Below, piece by piece: positions 1-7,675 of a DNA stretch of 64,000 bases; the stretch's first letter is position 1, and every line of letters begins with the position of its first letter. The translations under genes and the position numbers were made by a program. Under the pieces are notes generated by a model. It was not told the DNA's origin, did no database searches, and saw only the letters and a program-made list of their open reading frames with translations. Source of the DNA: Hyphomicrobium sp. (GTDB lineage: Bacteria > Pseudomonadota > Alphaproteobacteria > Rhizobiales > Hyphomicrobiaceae); the NCBI GenBank assembly GCA_017512425.1, contig JAFWGI010000012.1:310001-374000 (forward strand), read 5' to 3'.

Positions 1-2
1 AG

Positions 3-116
3 GCAACCGCGGCGGCCGGCAAGATGACCAAGCTCCTGATCGAGCTTGGCGACACCGAGCTTGTTGGCGATGGCACGAAGTTCGATCCCGCTCTCTTCTA
101 CACGCAAGCAGGTTAG
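3..116 (+). CDS. C-terminal end of an ABC transporter substrate-binding protein (partial)
   Basis: Only the last 37 codons are present, reading to a TAG at 114-116; the 5' part lies left of the window. The residues (ending KFDPALFYTQAG) look like the C-terminus of an NMT1/TauA-type periplasmic binding protein. The permease gene starts 1 nt after this stop and the ATPase follows, which is the usual binding protein-permease-ATPase order. Substrate cannot be judged from this fragment. The family assignment is inferred mainly from position. Confidence 0.6.
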   Translation, partial: ATAAAGKMTKLLIELGDTELVGDGTKFDPALFYTQAG

Positions 117-117
117 C

Positions 118-891
118 GTGAGCAGCACCGGATTGAATGCTTCAGGTGAACGTCTTTTGTGGCTGATAGCGTCGCTGCTGTCGTTCCTGCTGCTGTGGCA
201 GGTCGTGGCGTCGATTGCCAATGACGTGCGCCGCTTTCCGACGCCAGCCGTCGTCATGGAAACCGTGTCGCAACTGGCGGCAAGTGGCGCGCTTTGGACA
301 AACATCTCGACGACGCTCGTGCGTGTCATTCTGGCGTTCTTCTTTGCGATGCTGATCGGCTCGATCATCGGAATCCTGCTCGGCAAGTTTCCAAAGGCCG
401 ATCGCTTTTTCGATCCCTGGCTCGTGCTGTTCTTGAACCTGCCGGCGATCGTGACGATCACGCTGTGCTTCATCTGGGGCGGGCTGACGCAAACCGCCGC
501 CGTCACTGCTGTTGCGCTGAATAAAATTCCGTCCGCCGCCGTCACGTTGCGCGAAGGCACGCGCGCCTTGTCGCGCGATCTCAATGAAATGGCGCAGATA
601 TATAAATTCGGCTGGTGGAAGACGCTACGCCACGTCACCATTCCGCAGCTCGCGCCGTATTTCGCCGGCGCTGCCCGCACCGGCCTCGCGCTGATCTGGA
701 AGATCGTGCTCGTCGTCGAAGCCTTCGGCGGCAACGGTCGCGGCGTTGGCTACCAGATTTTCATCGCCTTCCAGGAATTCGACGTCAGCACCATCCTGGC
801 CTATGCGCTCGCGTTCATTCTGATTGTCCAGATCATCGAGTTCGCCGTGCTTCAGCCGCTCGTCGCGAGGGTCAACAAATGGCGGCGGTAG
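118..891 (+). CDS. ABC transporter permease, SsuC/TauC type
   Basis: A 257-residue inner-membrane protein with about six hydrophobic segments and the cytoplasmic EAA loop (EMAQIYKFGWW...IPQLAPY) that docks to the ATPase, as in BPD_transp_1 permeases of the nitrate/sulfonate/taurine group. I chose the GTG at 118 rather than the in-frame ATG at 46, because the earlier start would overlap the preceding binding-protein gene by about 70 bp and add a non-conserved leader. The 3' end overlaps the ATPase start by 13 bp, so the genes are co-transcribed and probably translationally coupled. Substrate unknown; the operon runs into methanofuran/H4MPT genes. Confidence 0.85.
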   Translation: MSSTGLNASGERLLWLIASLLSFLLLWQVVASIANDVRRFPTPAVVMETVSQLAASGALWTNISTTLVRVILAFFFAMLIGSIIGILLGKFPKADRFFDPWLVLFLNLPAIVTITLCFIWGGLTQTAAVTAVALNKIPSAAVTLREGTRALSRDLNEMAQIYKFGWWKTLRHVTIPQLAPYFAGAARTGLALIWKIVLVVEAFGGNGRGVGYQIFIAFQEFDVSTILAYALAFILIVQIIEFAVLQPLVARVNKWRR

Positions 892-1628
892 AGACAGTCA
901 ACGGCGGACAGGCGACTCCGGTGCGCGTCCGCGTCAAGCGCAAGATTTTCCCCGCCGTCGGCGCGCGCGAAGCGCAACTCGTACTCAGTGACGTTGCGTT
1001 CGATGTCGAGCCGCAGTCGTTTGTCGTGCTCACGGGGCCTTCGGGTTGCGGAAAATCGACGCTACTCAATATCATCGCGGGTCTTGACGCCGATTACGAA
1101 GGGGAGATCGACCTCGGCTCCGGCCGCGATCGCATGACATACATCTTCCAGTCGCCGCGCTTGCTGCCCTGGCGAACCGTCTATGAGAACATCGCGCTTG
1201 CGCTCCCCGACGACGATCCGCGCTTGAAGAATATTCCCGACATGCTCGCCCGCGTCGGCTTGACCGATGCCGCGAACGCCTACCCCGAGCGGCTGTCTCT
1301 CGGCATGCAGCGGCGTGCGTCGCTCGCCCGCGGGTTCATTCTGGAGCCCGATATTCTGCTGATGGACGAGCCGTTCGTGTCGCTTGACGATCCGACGGCT
1401 CAAAGCCTGCGCCAGCTCTTGATCGAGCTTTGCCAGCGCCATCCGACCACGGTTATTTTCGTGACTCATGACCGTGCCGAGGCGGTACAACTCGCCACAC
1501 GGATCTTGCGCCTCGCGCCCGGAAAGGCGAGTGTGGTGCAAGACGCTTCTGTCAAGTTGACGACGGCTGAACGATCAGATCGTTCGCGCGTTCTTGCTGA
1601 GCAAAACCGCATTTTCTCTGCTGCCTGA
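879..1628 (+). CDS. ABC transporter ATP-binding protein, SsuB/TauB type
   Basis: A 249-residue ATPase partner of the preceding permease. Visible motifs are Walker A GPSGCGKST, an ABC signature LSLGMQRRAS (Gly-to-Leu variation from LSGGM), Walker B ILLMDEP and the H-loop FVTHD. The start is the ATG at 879, 13 bp inside the permease gene; the open frame extends further upstream but those residues are a frame-shifted copy of the permease. mfnB begins 40 bp after the stop, so this importer may be expressed with the cofactor genes. Substrate is not predictable from these motifs. Confidence 0.88.
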   Translation: MAAVETVNGGQATPVRVRVKRKIFPAVGAREAQLVLSDVAFDVEPQSFVVLTGPSGCGKSTLLNIIAGLDADYEGEIDLGSGRDRMTYIFQSPRLLPWRTVYENIALALPDDDPRLKNIPDMLARVGLTDAANAYPERLSLGMQRRASLARGFILEPDILLMDEPFVSLDDPTAQSLRQLLIELCQRHPTTVIFVTHDRAEAVQLATRILRLAPGKASVVQDASVKLTTAERSDRSRVLAEQNRIFSAA

Positions 1629-1668
1629 GCGCGCATAGCCGCCAGTCCGCCGTAGTCGAGAGTTAAAC

Positions 1669-2421
1669 GTGAATATCGCGACTATGATGAACGGCATTAC
1701 GGCAGGCCGGCCCGCGTTTCTGGCAAGCGTCACAAGCCCCGAGGAAGCCCGCCTGGCGGTTTCCGGCGGCGCCAGCATCATCGATTGCAAAGACCCCGCG
1801 AACGGCGCCCTTGGCGCTTTAGAGCCAGCCAGAATCGAAGCCATTGTGAAGGCGGTCTCGGGCCGCGTTCCGGTCAGCGCAACGATCGGCGATTTACCAT
1901 CGCAAGCCGACGTCATGGTTAAAGCTGCGCAGCGCGTCGCTGCGACCGGTGTCGATATCGTCAAGGTTGGATTTTTCGGAGAGGGCGATCCCCGCGCGGC
2001 GATTGCGGCGCTCGGCGCTGCCGATCTCGGCCGGGCGCAACGCGTGGCTGTGATGATGGCAGATCGTCCGCTGGACCTGAGCGTGATTGGCGAACTCGCA
2101 CGCGCCGGCTTTAACGGCGTCATGCTCGACACCGCCGACAAAGCGGCGGGCGCGTTGCCGGATGTTTTGACCGCGCACGCGTTGACGGCGTTCCTCAGCG
2201 CTGCCCGCGCCAACAGCCTGGCCGCGGGGCTCGCCGGCGCTCTTCGCGCGCACCACATCGCGGACCTTGTGGCGTTGCAGCCCGACGTGATCGGATTCCG
2301 CGGCGCGCTTTGCGATGGCGGGCGAAGTGGAGCACTTTCCGCCGACCGCGTTGCCGAAGTCCGTCGCACACTCGACTGCGCGGTCGATGCATTGCAGACG
2401 TCCAAGAGATCCGTAGCATGA
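1669..2421 (+). CDS. mfnB: (5-formylfuran-3-yl)methyl phosphate synthase, MfnB family
   Basis: A 250-residue TIM-barrel protein of the DUF556/MfnB family, which in methanogens condenses two glyceraldehyde 3-phosphates into the furan ring precursor of methanofuran. The N-terminal segment with IDCKDP (Lys41) matches the family active-site region. Start GTG 1669 is taken; an ATG at 1684 is an alternative. The stop overlaps the next start in an ATGA, so it is coupled to the FolB-like gene. In methylotrophs the formyltransferase/hydrolase complex uses a methanofuran-like carrier, which explains an archaeal-type gene here. Confidence 0.88.
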   Translation: MNIATMMNGITAGRPAFLASVTSPEEARLAVSGGASIIDCKDPANGALGALEPARIEAIVKAVSGRVPVSATIGDLPSQADVMVKAAQRVAATGVDIVKVGFFGEGDPRAAIAALGAADLGRAQRVAVMMADRPLDLSVIGELARAGFNGVMLDTADKAAGALPDVLTAHALTAFLSAARANSLAAGLAGALRAHHIADLVALQPDVIGFRGALCDGGRSGALSADRVAEVRRTLDCAVDALQTSKRSVA

Positions 2422-2834
2422 CCGACAAGAAAAAAGCCGCCGCCGACCTGCGCGAAATCGGCGACACGATTTTCGTGAACGACTTCATCGTAGACTGCAA
2501 CGTCGGCGTCTATGCCGAAGAGCAGGGCGTGACGCAGAAGGTGCGTTTTACGGTCGAAGCGCGGCTCGCCAAAGATATCTTCAGCATCGACGACGAGATG
2601 GTCGAGGTCCCGTCCTACGCGGATATTATCGATGCGATCGTCGCACTGGCGCGCGGTGGGCATATCAATCTGGTCGAAACCTTCGCTGAGCGCATCGCTG
2701 CGTTCTGTCTGAGCGATAAGCGCATCACCTCCGTCCGTGTGAAACTCGAAAAGCTTGAACGTGGTCCGTTGCGCGGGGTCGAGATTATCCGGCCGGCAAC
2801 GAAGGCGGCCGCCCGCGAGTTTGGCCGTGGCTGA
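2418..2834 (+). CDS. folB: dihydroneopterin aldolase-like protein (FolB family)
   Basis: A 138-residue FolB-fold protein. Conserved features include the GVYAEEQGVTQ segment, the INLVETFAERIA helix that carries the substrate-binding Glu, and VRVKLEKLERGP, which occupies the place of the catalytic-Lys strand. FolB splits dihydroneopterin to 6-hydroxymethyl-dihydropterin, a precursor of both folate and H4MPT. Its place between mfnB and mfnE suggests a job in H4MPT (MptD role) rather than general folate synthesis, although it could serve both. Start ATG overlaps the mfnB stop; the end overlaps the next GTG start. Confidence 0.83.
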   Translation: MTDKKKAAADLREIGDTIFVNDFIVDCNVGVYAEEQGVTQKVRFTVEARLAKDIFSIDDEMVEVPSYADIIDAIVALARGGHINLVETFAERIAAFCLSDKRITSVRVKLEKLERGPLRGVEIIRPATKAAAREFGRG

Positions 2835-3429
2835 GACGCGAGCGCCGCTGCCGCTCGTCGTCAAAGTCGGCGGTAGTTTGGCGGAGAGCGGCCGGCTCGC
2901 GAGTGCCTTGACCGACATCGCAGACGCCAGACGCCGCGTCGTCGTCGTCGCCGGTGGCGGCGCGTTCGCCGATAAAGTTCGCGATCTGCAGCACGCTTTG
3001 AATTTCAACGACGCGACGGCGCATCGGCTCGCGATGCTCGGTATGCATCAAATGGCGGAAGTCTTCGTCAGCAACGCGCGGTTCAGCATGGCGGAGAGCA
3101 TCGACGCCATCGCCGATGTGCTGCAGGCGGGCGCCATCCCTGTTTGGGTGCCTTTGCCGACGCTGGAGCGCGACGCGTCGATCCCGGCCGATTGGTCGAT
3201 CACGTCGGATGGCATTGCAGCCCGCCTCGCCGAATTGCTTGGTGGTGCACCGCTTGCTTTGCTCAAATCGTGCGACGTCCCGCCGGGGCGCGATGCCGTC
3301 GCGCTTGCGGCCGAAGGCATTGTCGATGCGGCATTTCCTGGGATTGTGGCGCGTGCAAACCTCGATTGGCGCGTGTTCGGACCGCACGACAATTCTGCAT
3401 TTAAAGCGCTGCTGGCGACGCCGTCATAA
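2827..3429 (+). CDS. mfnE: amino acid kinase family protein, MfnE-like
   Basis: A 200-residue amino acid kinase-fold protein with the N-terminal VKVGGSL phosphate-binding strand and the VVVVAGGGAFAD glycine loop. MfnE phosphorylates 5-(aminomethyl)furan-3-methanol phosphate in methanofuran synthesis, and the homologue in methylotroph C1 clusters is this size. Start GTG 2827, overlapping the FolB-like stop by 8 bp; an upstream ATG at 2755 would lie deep inside the previous gene. The exact substrate is inferred from the MfnB and MfnF neighbours. Confidence 0.8.
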   Translation: MAETRAPLPLVVKVGGSLAESGRLASALTDIADARRRVVVVAGGGAFADKVRDLQHALNFNDATAHRLAMLGMHQMAEVFVSNARFSMAESIDAIADVLQAGAIPVWVPLPTLERDASIPADWSITSDGIAARLAELLGGAPLALLKSCDVPPGRDAVALAAEGIVDAAFPGIVARANLDWRVFGPHDNSAFKALLATPS

Positions 3430-3502
3430 AAGCCAAGCGAAATCTTAATCAGGGCCGCGAAAGCGCATCGACGGAGCAGCCCCAGCATGGTATCGCGCGA
3501 TC

Positions 3503-4087
3503 ATGGATAACGAACACGATTTGAAGGGCGTTGCGCGCCCGCGGTTTGGCTGGGCACTGACGGGCTCGGGACATTTCTTCAAGGAAAGTCTCGAAATCAT
3601 GCGCACGCTTCCGAACCTCGATGTCTTTGTGTCGAAGGCCGCTGCCGAAGTCATCCGCATGTATAAGCAGGACTTCGATCTCGCGAGCGACGTACGCATA
3701 TTCAAGGACACGACGGCGAGTTCAGCGCCGGTCGGCGCGTTCTACTATGGCGTCTACCACACGCTGATCGTTGCGCCGGCGACATCGAATACGGTTGCGA
3801 AATGCGTCGCGGGCATCTCGGATAATCTCGCGACGAATGTTTTCGCGCAGGCCGGCAAGACGCGCGTGCCGACGATCGTTTTCGCGTGCGATACGGCGCC
3901 GGTGATGGATACCGAGGCTCCGAAGGGCATGGTGAAAGTCTATCCGCGCCGTATCGATCTCGAATGCACGGAAAGGCTCAAGACGTTCGACGACACGACC
4001 GTCGTCGAGACCGTCGAGGATTTACAAGCCGCCGTTGACGCAAGGTTGAAAGCGCTGAACATCAGCAAGATAACCTCCACTTCGTAA
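3503..4087 (+). CDS. flavoprotein of the DmrB/DmrX type, probable dihydromethanopterin reductase
   Basis: A 194-residue flavoprotein-fold (PF02441) enzyme. It shows the FMN-binding APATSNTVAKCV segment followed by GISDNLATN and a TGSGHFF motif near the N-terminus. DmrB of Methanosarcina and DmrX of Burkholderia, from the same family, reduce dihydromethanopterin to H4MPT, the last step of cofactor synthesis. Methylotrophs may instead use the DHFR-like DmrA, which is not in the window. Position between mfnE and the DUF447 gene supports the role. A related archaeoflavoprotein activity cannot be excluded. Confidence 0.78.
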   Translation: MDNEHDLKGVARPRFGWALTGSGHFFKESLEIMRTLPNLDVFVSKAAAEVIRMYKQDFDLASDVRIFKDTTASSAPVGAFYYGVYHTLIVAPATSNTVAKCVAGISDNLATNVFAQAGKTRVPTIVFACDTAPVMDTEAPKGMVKVYPRRIDLECTERLKTFDDTTVVETVEDLQAAVDARLKALNISKITSTS

Positions 4088-4238
4088 CCGAATGCCGGAC
4101 TAAAAGACGGGTCGTGGCATGTCGCAAACATTGGCATCAAGGAGAAAGTCTGGCTGACGGGCGCCGTCTTGCGCAATGGCCTGAAAGGGCCGAGAGACGC
4201 GACGCGAAGGAAGCCAAAGACGAAGAAGGAGGCTCTTG

Positions 4239-4820
4239 ATGCCGCGCATCGTTGAAACGATCGTCACGACGTCCGATCTGGCGGGCAACGTGCATATTGC
4301 ACCTCTTGGCCTCATTGCGGACGGCGATCACTGGATCATCGCGCCGTTCAAGCCGTCAAAGACGCTCGAAAATTTGCGCGCGCATCCATTTGCGGCTGCG
4401 AGCCACACCGATGACGTCCGCGTGTTCGCGGGCAGTGTCACGGGCCGCAAGGAGTGGCCGCTGACGCCGACGACAACCATCAAAGGCGGGCGGTTGGCTG
4501 AGTGCGTATCGCACTGGGAACTCAAGGTCGATGACATCATCGAGGATGATTTGCGTCCGCGCTTCCGCTGCAAAATAGTGCATCAGGAAATCCATAAGGC
4601 ATGGGAAGGGTTCAGCCGCGCGCAGGCCGCGGTGCTCGAACTCGCCGTGCTGACGACGCGCCTCAAAATGCTGCCGCCCGAGAAGATCGAGAGCGAACTC
4701 AAATATCTCGAAATCGCGATCTCAAAGACCGCCGCGCCGCGCGAAGAAGAAGCATGGTCGTGGCTGATGGAAAAGATTGCCGCGTGGCGCGCGACGCTGA
4801 TCAAACCGTCAGGCGCGTAA
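4239..4820 (+). CDS. DUF447 family protein of H4MPT gene clusters
   Basis: A 193-residue protein resembling the DUF447 family (PF04289), known from methanogens and H4MPT-containing methylotrophs and thought to have a flavin-reductase-like split barrel. The N-terminal VETIVTTSDLAGNVHIAPLG is typical. A strong ribosome binding site (GAAGGAGG, about 4225-4232) fixes the ATG at 4239. The function of the family is not established; conservation in C1 clusters suggests a role in making or using H4MPT or methanofuran. The next gene starts 2 bp after its stop. Confidence 0.75.
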   Translation: MPRIVETIVTTSDLAGNVHIAPLGLIADGDHWIIAPFKPSKTLENLRAHPFAAASHTDDVRVFAGSVTGRKEWPLTPTTTIKGGRLAECVSHWELKVDDIIEDDLRPRFRCKIVHQEIHKAWEGFSRAQAAVLELAVLTTRLKMLPPEKIESELKYLEIAISKTAAPREEEAWSWLMEKIAAWRATLIKPSGA

Positions 4821-4822
4821 CG

Positions 4823-5995
4823 ATGACGGCGACGCCGGACAAGGACGCATTTCTTGCTGCCGTCAGGGAGAGCGCGACTGCTGCGACGCTCGTGCGCATT
4901 ACGCTCGGAAAATATCGTGGGTCCGGAGACGCCCAGAAAATCGTCGCGACGCCGGTCACGCTCAAAGGCGCACCGCAGCTGAAGTTCGTGACCAGCCACG
5001 CGCGCAAGGATACGACGCAGAACTATACCATCGGCGATGCGGTGCAGCACCTTTCGTCGCTTGTTGGCGCAGACTATCTGAGCGCGACGCTCTTCACGCT
5101 CTCCGAAGACGTGACGCTGCAATTCACAAAGAAGAAGGCGACGACGCTGACGCGCGGCAAGCCGACGTTTTCCGCCGTTCCGGAAGCCGCGCATAACCGC
5201 GCCAAGAATTATATCGTCGACGCAACGAAGCCATACTTGCAGGCGCTGGGCGTGACGCAGGCGGACGGTACCGTCAAGCCGTCGATGTATCCGAAGTTCA
5301 AGCAGATCTGCCATTTCGTCGAGATCGTCGATCAATTGATCCGTGAGAGCGATGTCAAATCAGCGCCGCGCGTGTCCGTCACCGACATCGGCTCCGGCAA
5401 AGGTTATTTGACGTTTGCGCTCTACGATCATCTGACGTCGGCGCTTGGCAAAGACGCGCGCGTGAACGGCATCGAGGTGCGCGCGGATATGGTCGCGCTT
5501 TGCCAAGATATCGCTAAGCGCGCAAAGTTTAACAGCCTCACATTCGAGCAGGCGCTCGCGGAGAATTCCTCGTCCGTCGCAAGTGACGTCATCATCGCGC
5601 TTCACGCCTGCGATACGGCCACCGATGACGCGATCTATAGAGGGATCAAAAGTGAGGCGGCGCTAATCGTTGTCGCGCCGTGCTGTCAGCACGAGCTTGC
5701 GCCGCAACTTGCCAGCGCGACGGCAGCACTCTCGGGCATCACAAAGTTCGGTCTCTTCAAGCAGCGCCAAGCCGACCTCGTGACGGACGCCGCGCGATGC
5801 CTGCTGCTGGAAGCCTCGGGGTATCGCGTCAAGGTCATCGAGTTCGTTTCGACCGAACACACCGCAAAGAACATCCTCATTGCGGCAATACGCTCGAATA
5901 CGGACCATAAGGCAGCCGCGCGGGCCCAATTCGCAATGCTCAAAACCGAAATGGGCTTCACGACGCAGCGCCTTGCAACGCTGCTTGAAATCTAA
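4823..5995 (+). CDS. class I SAM-dependent methyltransferase, METTL25-like (PF13679)
   Basis: A 390-residue protein. The N-terminal ~150 residues are not recognised; the C-terminal part is a Rossmann methyltransferase with the SAM motif TDIGSGKGYLTFAL, an acidic GIEVRADM strand end and the HACDTATDD / APCCQHEL segments typical of METTL25/RRNAD1-type enzymes. It follows the DUF447 gene by 2 bp, so it is in the cofactor operon. Substrate unknown: RNA, protein and pterin are all possible. Methylation of H4MPT in methanogens uses a radical-SAM enzyme, so a direct H4MPT role is only a guess. Confidence 0.75.
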   Translation: MTATPDKDAFLAAVRESATAATLVRITLGKYRGSGDAQKIVATPVTLKGAPQLKFVTSHARKDTTQNYTIGDAVQHLSSLVGADYLSATLFTLSEDVTLQFTKKKATTLTRGKPTFSAVPEAAHNRAKNYIVDATKPYLQALGVTQADGTVKPSMYPKFKQICHFVEIVDQLIRESDVKSAPRVSVTDIGSGKGYLTFALYDHLTSALGKDARVNGIEVRADMVALCQDIAKRAKFNSLTFEQALAENSSSVASDVIIALHACDTATDDAIYRGIKSEAALIVVAPCCQHELAPQLASATAALSGITKFGLFKQRQADLVTDAARCLLLEASGYRVKVIEFVSTEHTAKNILIAAIRSNTDHKAAARAQFAMLKTEMGFTTQRLATLLEI

Positions 5996-6154
5996 GGTGA
6001 AATTATTCCCGCGCAGCGACAAAACGAAGCTCGCGCGACATGACAGCCGTTCACTGCAACTTTTTGATACCTGTCATTGTTTTACCGCCGCCGAAGGCCT
6101 ATACCAACGGCGCCAAACCCCCAACGGGTGATCCACTAAAAAAGGAAATATGTA

Positions 6155-6508
6155 ATGTTCAATCGTTTGACGCTGGCTGCGTCCGCCGTAGCCATCGCCG
6201 CATTCGTTGCAGGTGCTGCGGCTCCGGCAACTGCAGGCCATGACCGCCACGAGCGCCATGCCCACGCCGATCACGCCAAGCATCACCACCACAAGCACAA
6301 GCGTCACGGCAAGAAGTGCCCGAAGCACGTCAAGCACGCGTTGCACCAGCTTGGCTTTGTCTCGTGGGACGAGATCGAGTGGGAACGCGGTCAGTGGGAA
6401 GTTGATGATGCGATCCGCGCTGACGGTTCGCAGTGGGATTTGAAGCTTGACGCGAAGACGCTCAAAGTCGTCAAGCGCAAGAAAGAGCGTTCGGCACGCA
6501 CGCGCTAA
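6155..6508 (+). CDS. secreted His-rich protein with PepSY-like domain
   Basis: A 117-residue protein with a signal peptide (about residues 1-27, hydrophobic stretch ending APATAG). A His/Lys-rich segment (residues ~28-54, with runs such as HHHHKHKRH) is followed by a PepSY-like domain (ALHQLGFVSWDEIEWERGQWEVDDAI). The His block suggests periplasmic metal binding; the PepSY part is a small inhibitory or binding module. It stands alone with its own promoter region and terminator and probably does not belong to the C1 operon. Function unknown. Confidence 0.7.
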   Translation: MFNRLTLAASAVAIAAFVAGAAAPATAGHDRHERHAHADHAKHHHHKHKRHGKKCPKHVKHALHQLGFVSWDEIEWERGQWEVDDAIRADGSQWDLKLDAKTLKVVKRKKERSARTR

Positions 6509-6531
6509 GCGCGTCGTCGGCTAAATTATGC

Positions 6532-6567
6532 AGCCGGAACTCTGCAAAGGGTTCCGGCTTTTTTTTA
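6532..6567 (+). terminator. Rho-independent terminator
   Basis: A 9-bp stem AGCCGGAAC / GTTCCGGCT (6532-6540 with 6551-6559) is followed by a run of eight T. It ends the His-rich gene transcript and separates it from the convergent mfnF gene. Confidence 0.88.
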
Positions 6568-6577
6568 TTCGTCGATG

Positions 6578-7591
6578 TTAACCCCGCGCATTGAGCAGCG
6601 CGACGGCTGCCGCTGGCGCGTACCGCGTCACGGCGAGGCGGCAAGCGTCATCTGCCGGGACTAGTGCGCCGAATGTCATTGATGGAAGTCCAAGCCGGTT
6701 TGCGATTGCAGCGGCGATCGGCGCGCCGATGCCGGCCGTGACGACGCAATCGACGTCAAGACCCGGTCGCGAAAGCACCTGAATGGCGCCGTCGTAGATC
6801 GAGCGCAGCTGCGCATCGCGGATATGCGCGGCTGTGTTCTTCCATGTTGCGAGATGGCGCATTTCGGCGTCGCGGCCAAACCCGCGCGCGAGCCGCGTCA
6901 GGCTTTCTTCAATCGATGCGCCGCGACCGTCTGATGCTGTGTCTGCCGCAATATCGTCTGGCAATTCGCCGAGCAGGCGTCGCACGTCGGCCATTGTCGC
7001 GAATACGTCACGCGCCAATGTTTGCCACTGTCCTGCAAGCACGCCGCGCGTTGTGACCGACGGTACCGGCGTGCGTGTAAACCCAGTGTAGACCAGTTCG
7101 CCGGTTTGCAGACGCTCGGCGTCTGTCAGGCCTTGAGGGCGATCGCAGGCGACAATGTCGGTGGTCGTCGAGCCCATGTCGATCAGCAGCGCTTTTGCAC
7201 GCGTGCGCGCGATGACCTGCGCCGTTGCCAGAAAATTCGCTGAGCCGACGCTGGTGGTGTCAGCCAACGCGGCCGCAGTATCGCCGAAGCCTTTCAAGCC
7301 GCAGTAGAACCGCGTGCTGTCGCCAAGGCGATCTGCAAAATGCCGTGTGATCCTAACAACGCCGTCGTGTCGCGATGGAAAGAGCTCGCAAAGCTCGCCC
7401 GTCATCGTCACCGCGTGATGGTGCGCGCCGCGCGTGATCTCGTCTGCGAGGTCTAATGCGGCATCGAGAGACTCGATCCCGTTCCACAGCGGACATGGGA
7501 ATTCGGCGGCGGCCGTGATGCGACCGTTTTCGGCGCGCGCCACTTTCAAGTGTGCGCCACCGGCATCGTAACCCGCTGTGATCGTGGTCAT
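6578..7591 (-). CDS. mfnF: H4MPT-linked C1 pathway protein, MfnF-like (hydantoinase/oxoprolinase fold)
   Basis: A 337-residue ASKHA-fold protein of the hydantoinase/oxoprolinase superfamily. The N-terminal TAGYDAGGAHLK and the second phosphate motif DMGSTTTD (residues 138-145) are the nucleotide-binding loops. The family was described as a probable H4MPT-linked C1 transfer protein and later as MfnF, which joins the aminomethylfuran diphosphate to gamma-glutamyltyramine in methanofuran synthesis. It is divergent from the HisA-like gene with 84 bp between them. The methylotroph methanofuran analogue may differ from the archaeal one, so the exact acceptor is uncertain. Confidence 0.83.
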   Translation of the reverse strand: MTTITAGYDAGGAHLKVARAENGRITAAAEFPCPLWNGIESLDAALDLADEITRGAHHHAVTMTGELCELFPSRHDGVVRITRHFADRLGDSTRFYCGLKGFGDTAAALADTTSVGSANFLATAQVIARTRAKALLIDMGSTTTDIVACDRPQGLTDAERLQTGELVYTGFTRTPVPSVTTRGVLAGQWQTLARDVFATMADVRRLLGELPDDIAADTASDGRGASIEESLTRLARGFGRDAEMRHLATWKNTAAHIRDAQLRSIYDGAIQVLSRPGLDVDCVVTAGIGAPIAAAIANRLGLPSMTFGALVPADDACRLAVTRYAPAAAVALLNARG

Positions 7592-7675
7592 GCTAAGCTG
7601 TTGCCGTGCTCATATCCGACTGCCGCCCATTCTATACGAGCGCTTGATACACCAGCGCGGCAAGGAGACAAAGCG

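Noticed and set aside
1575..3008. Long open frame on the minus strand (477 codons)
   Set aside because: Lies antisense to mfnB, folB and mfnE, which match known families; its translation is low-complexity Ala/Ser/Arg typical of GC-rich shadow frames.
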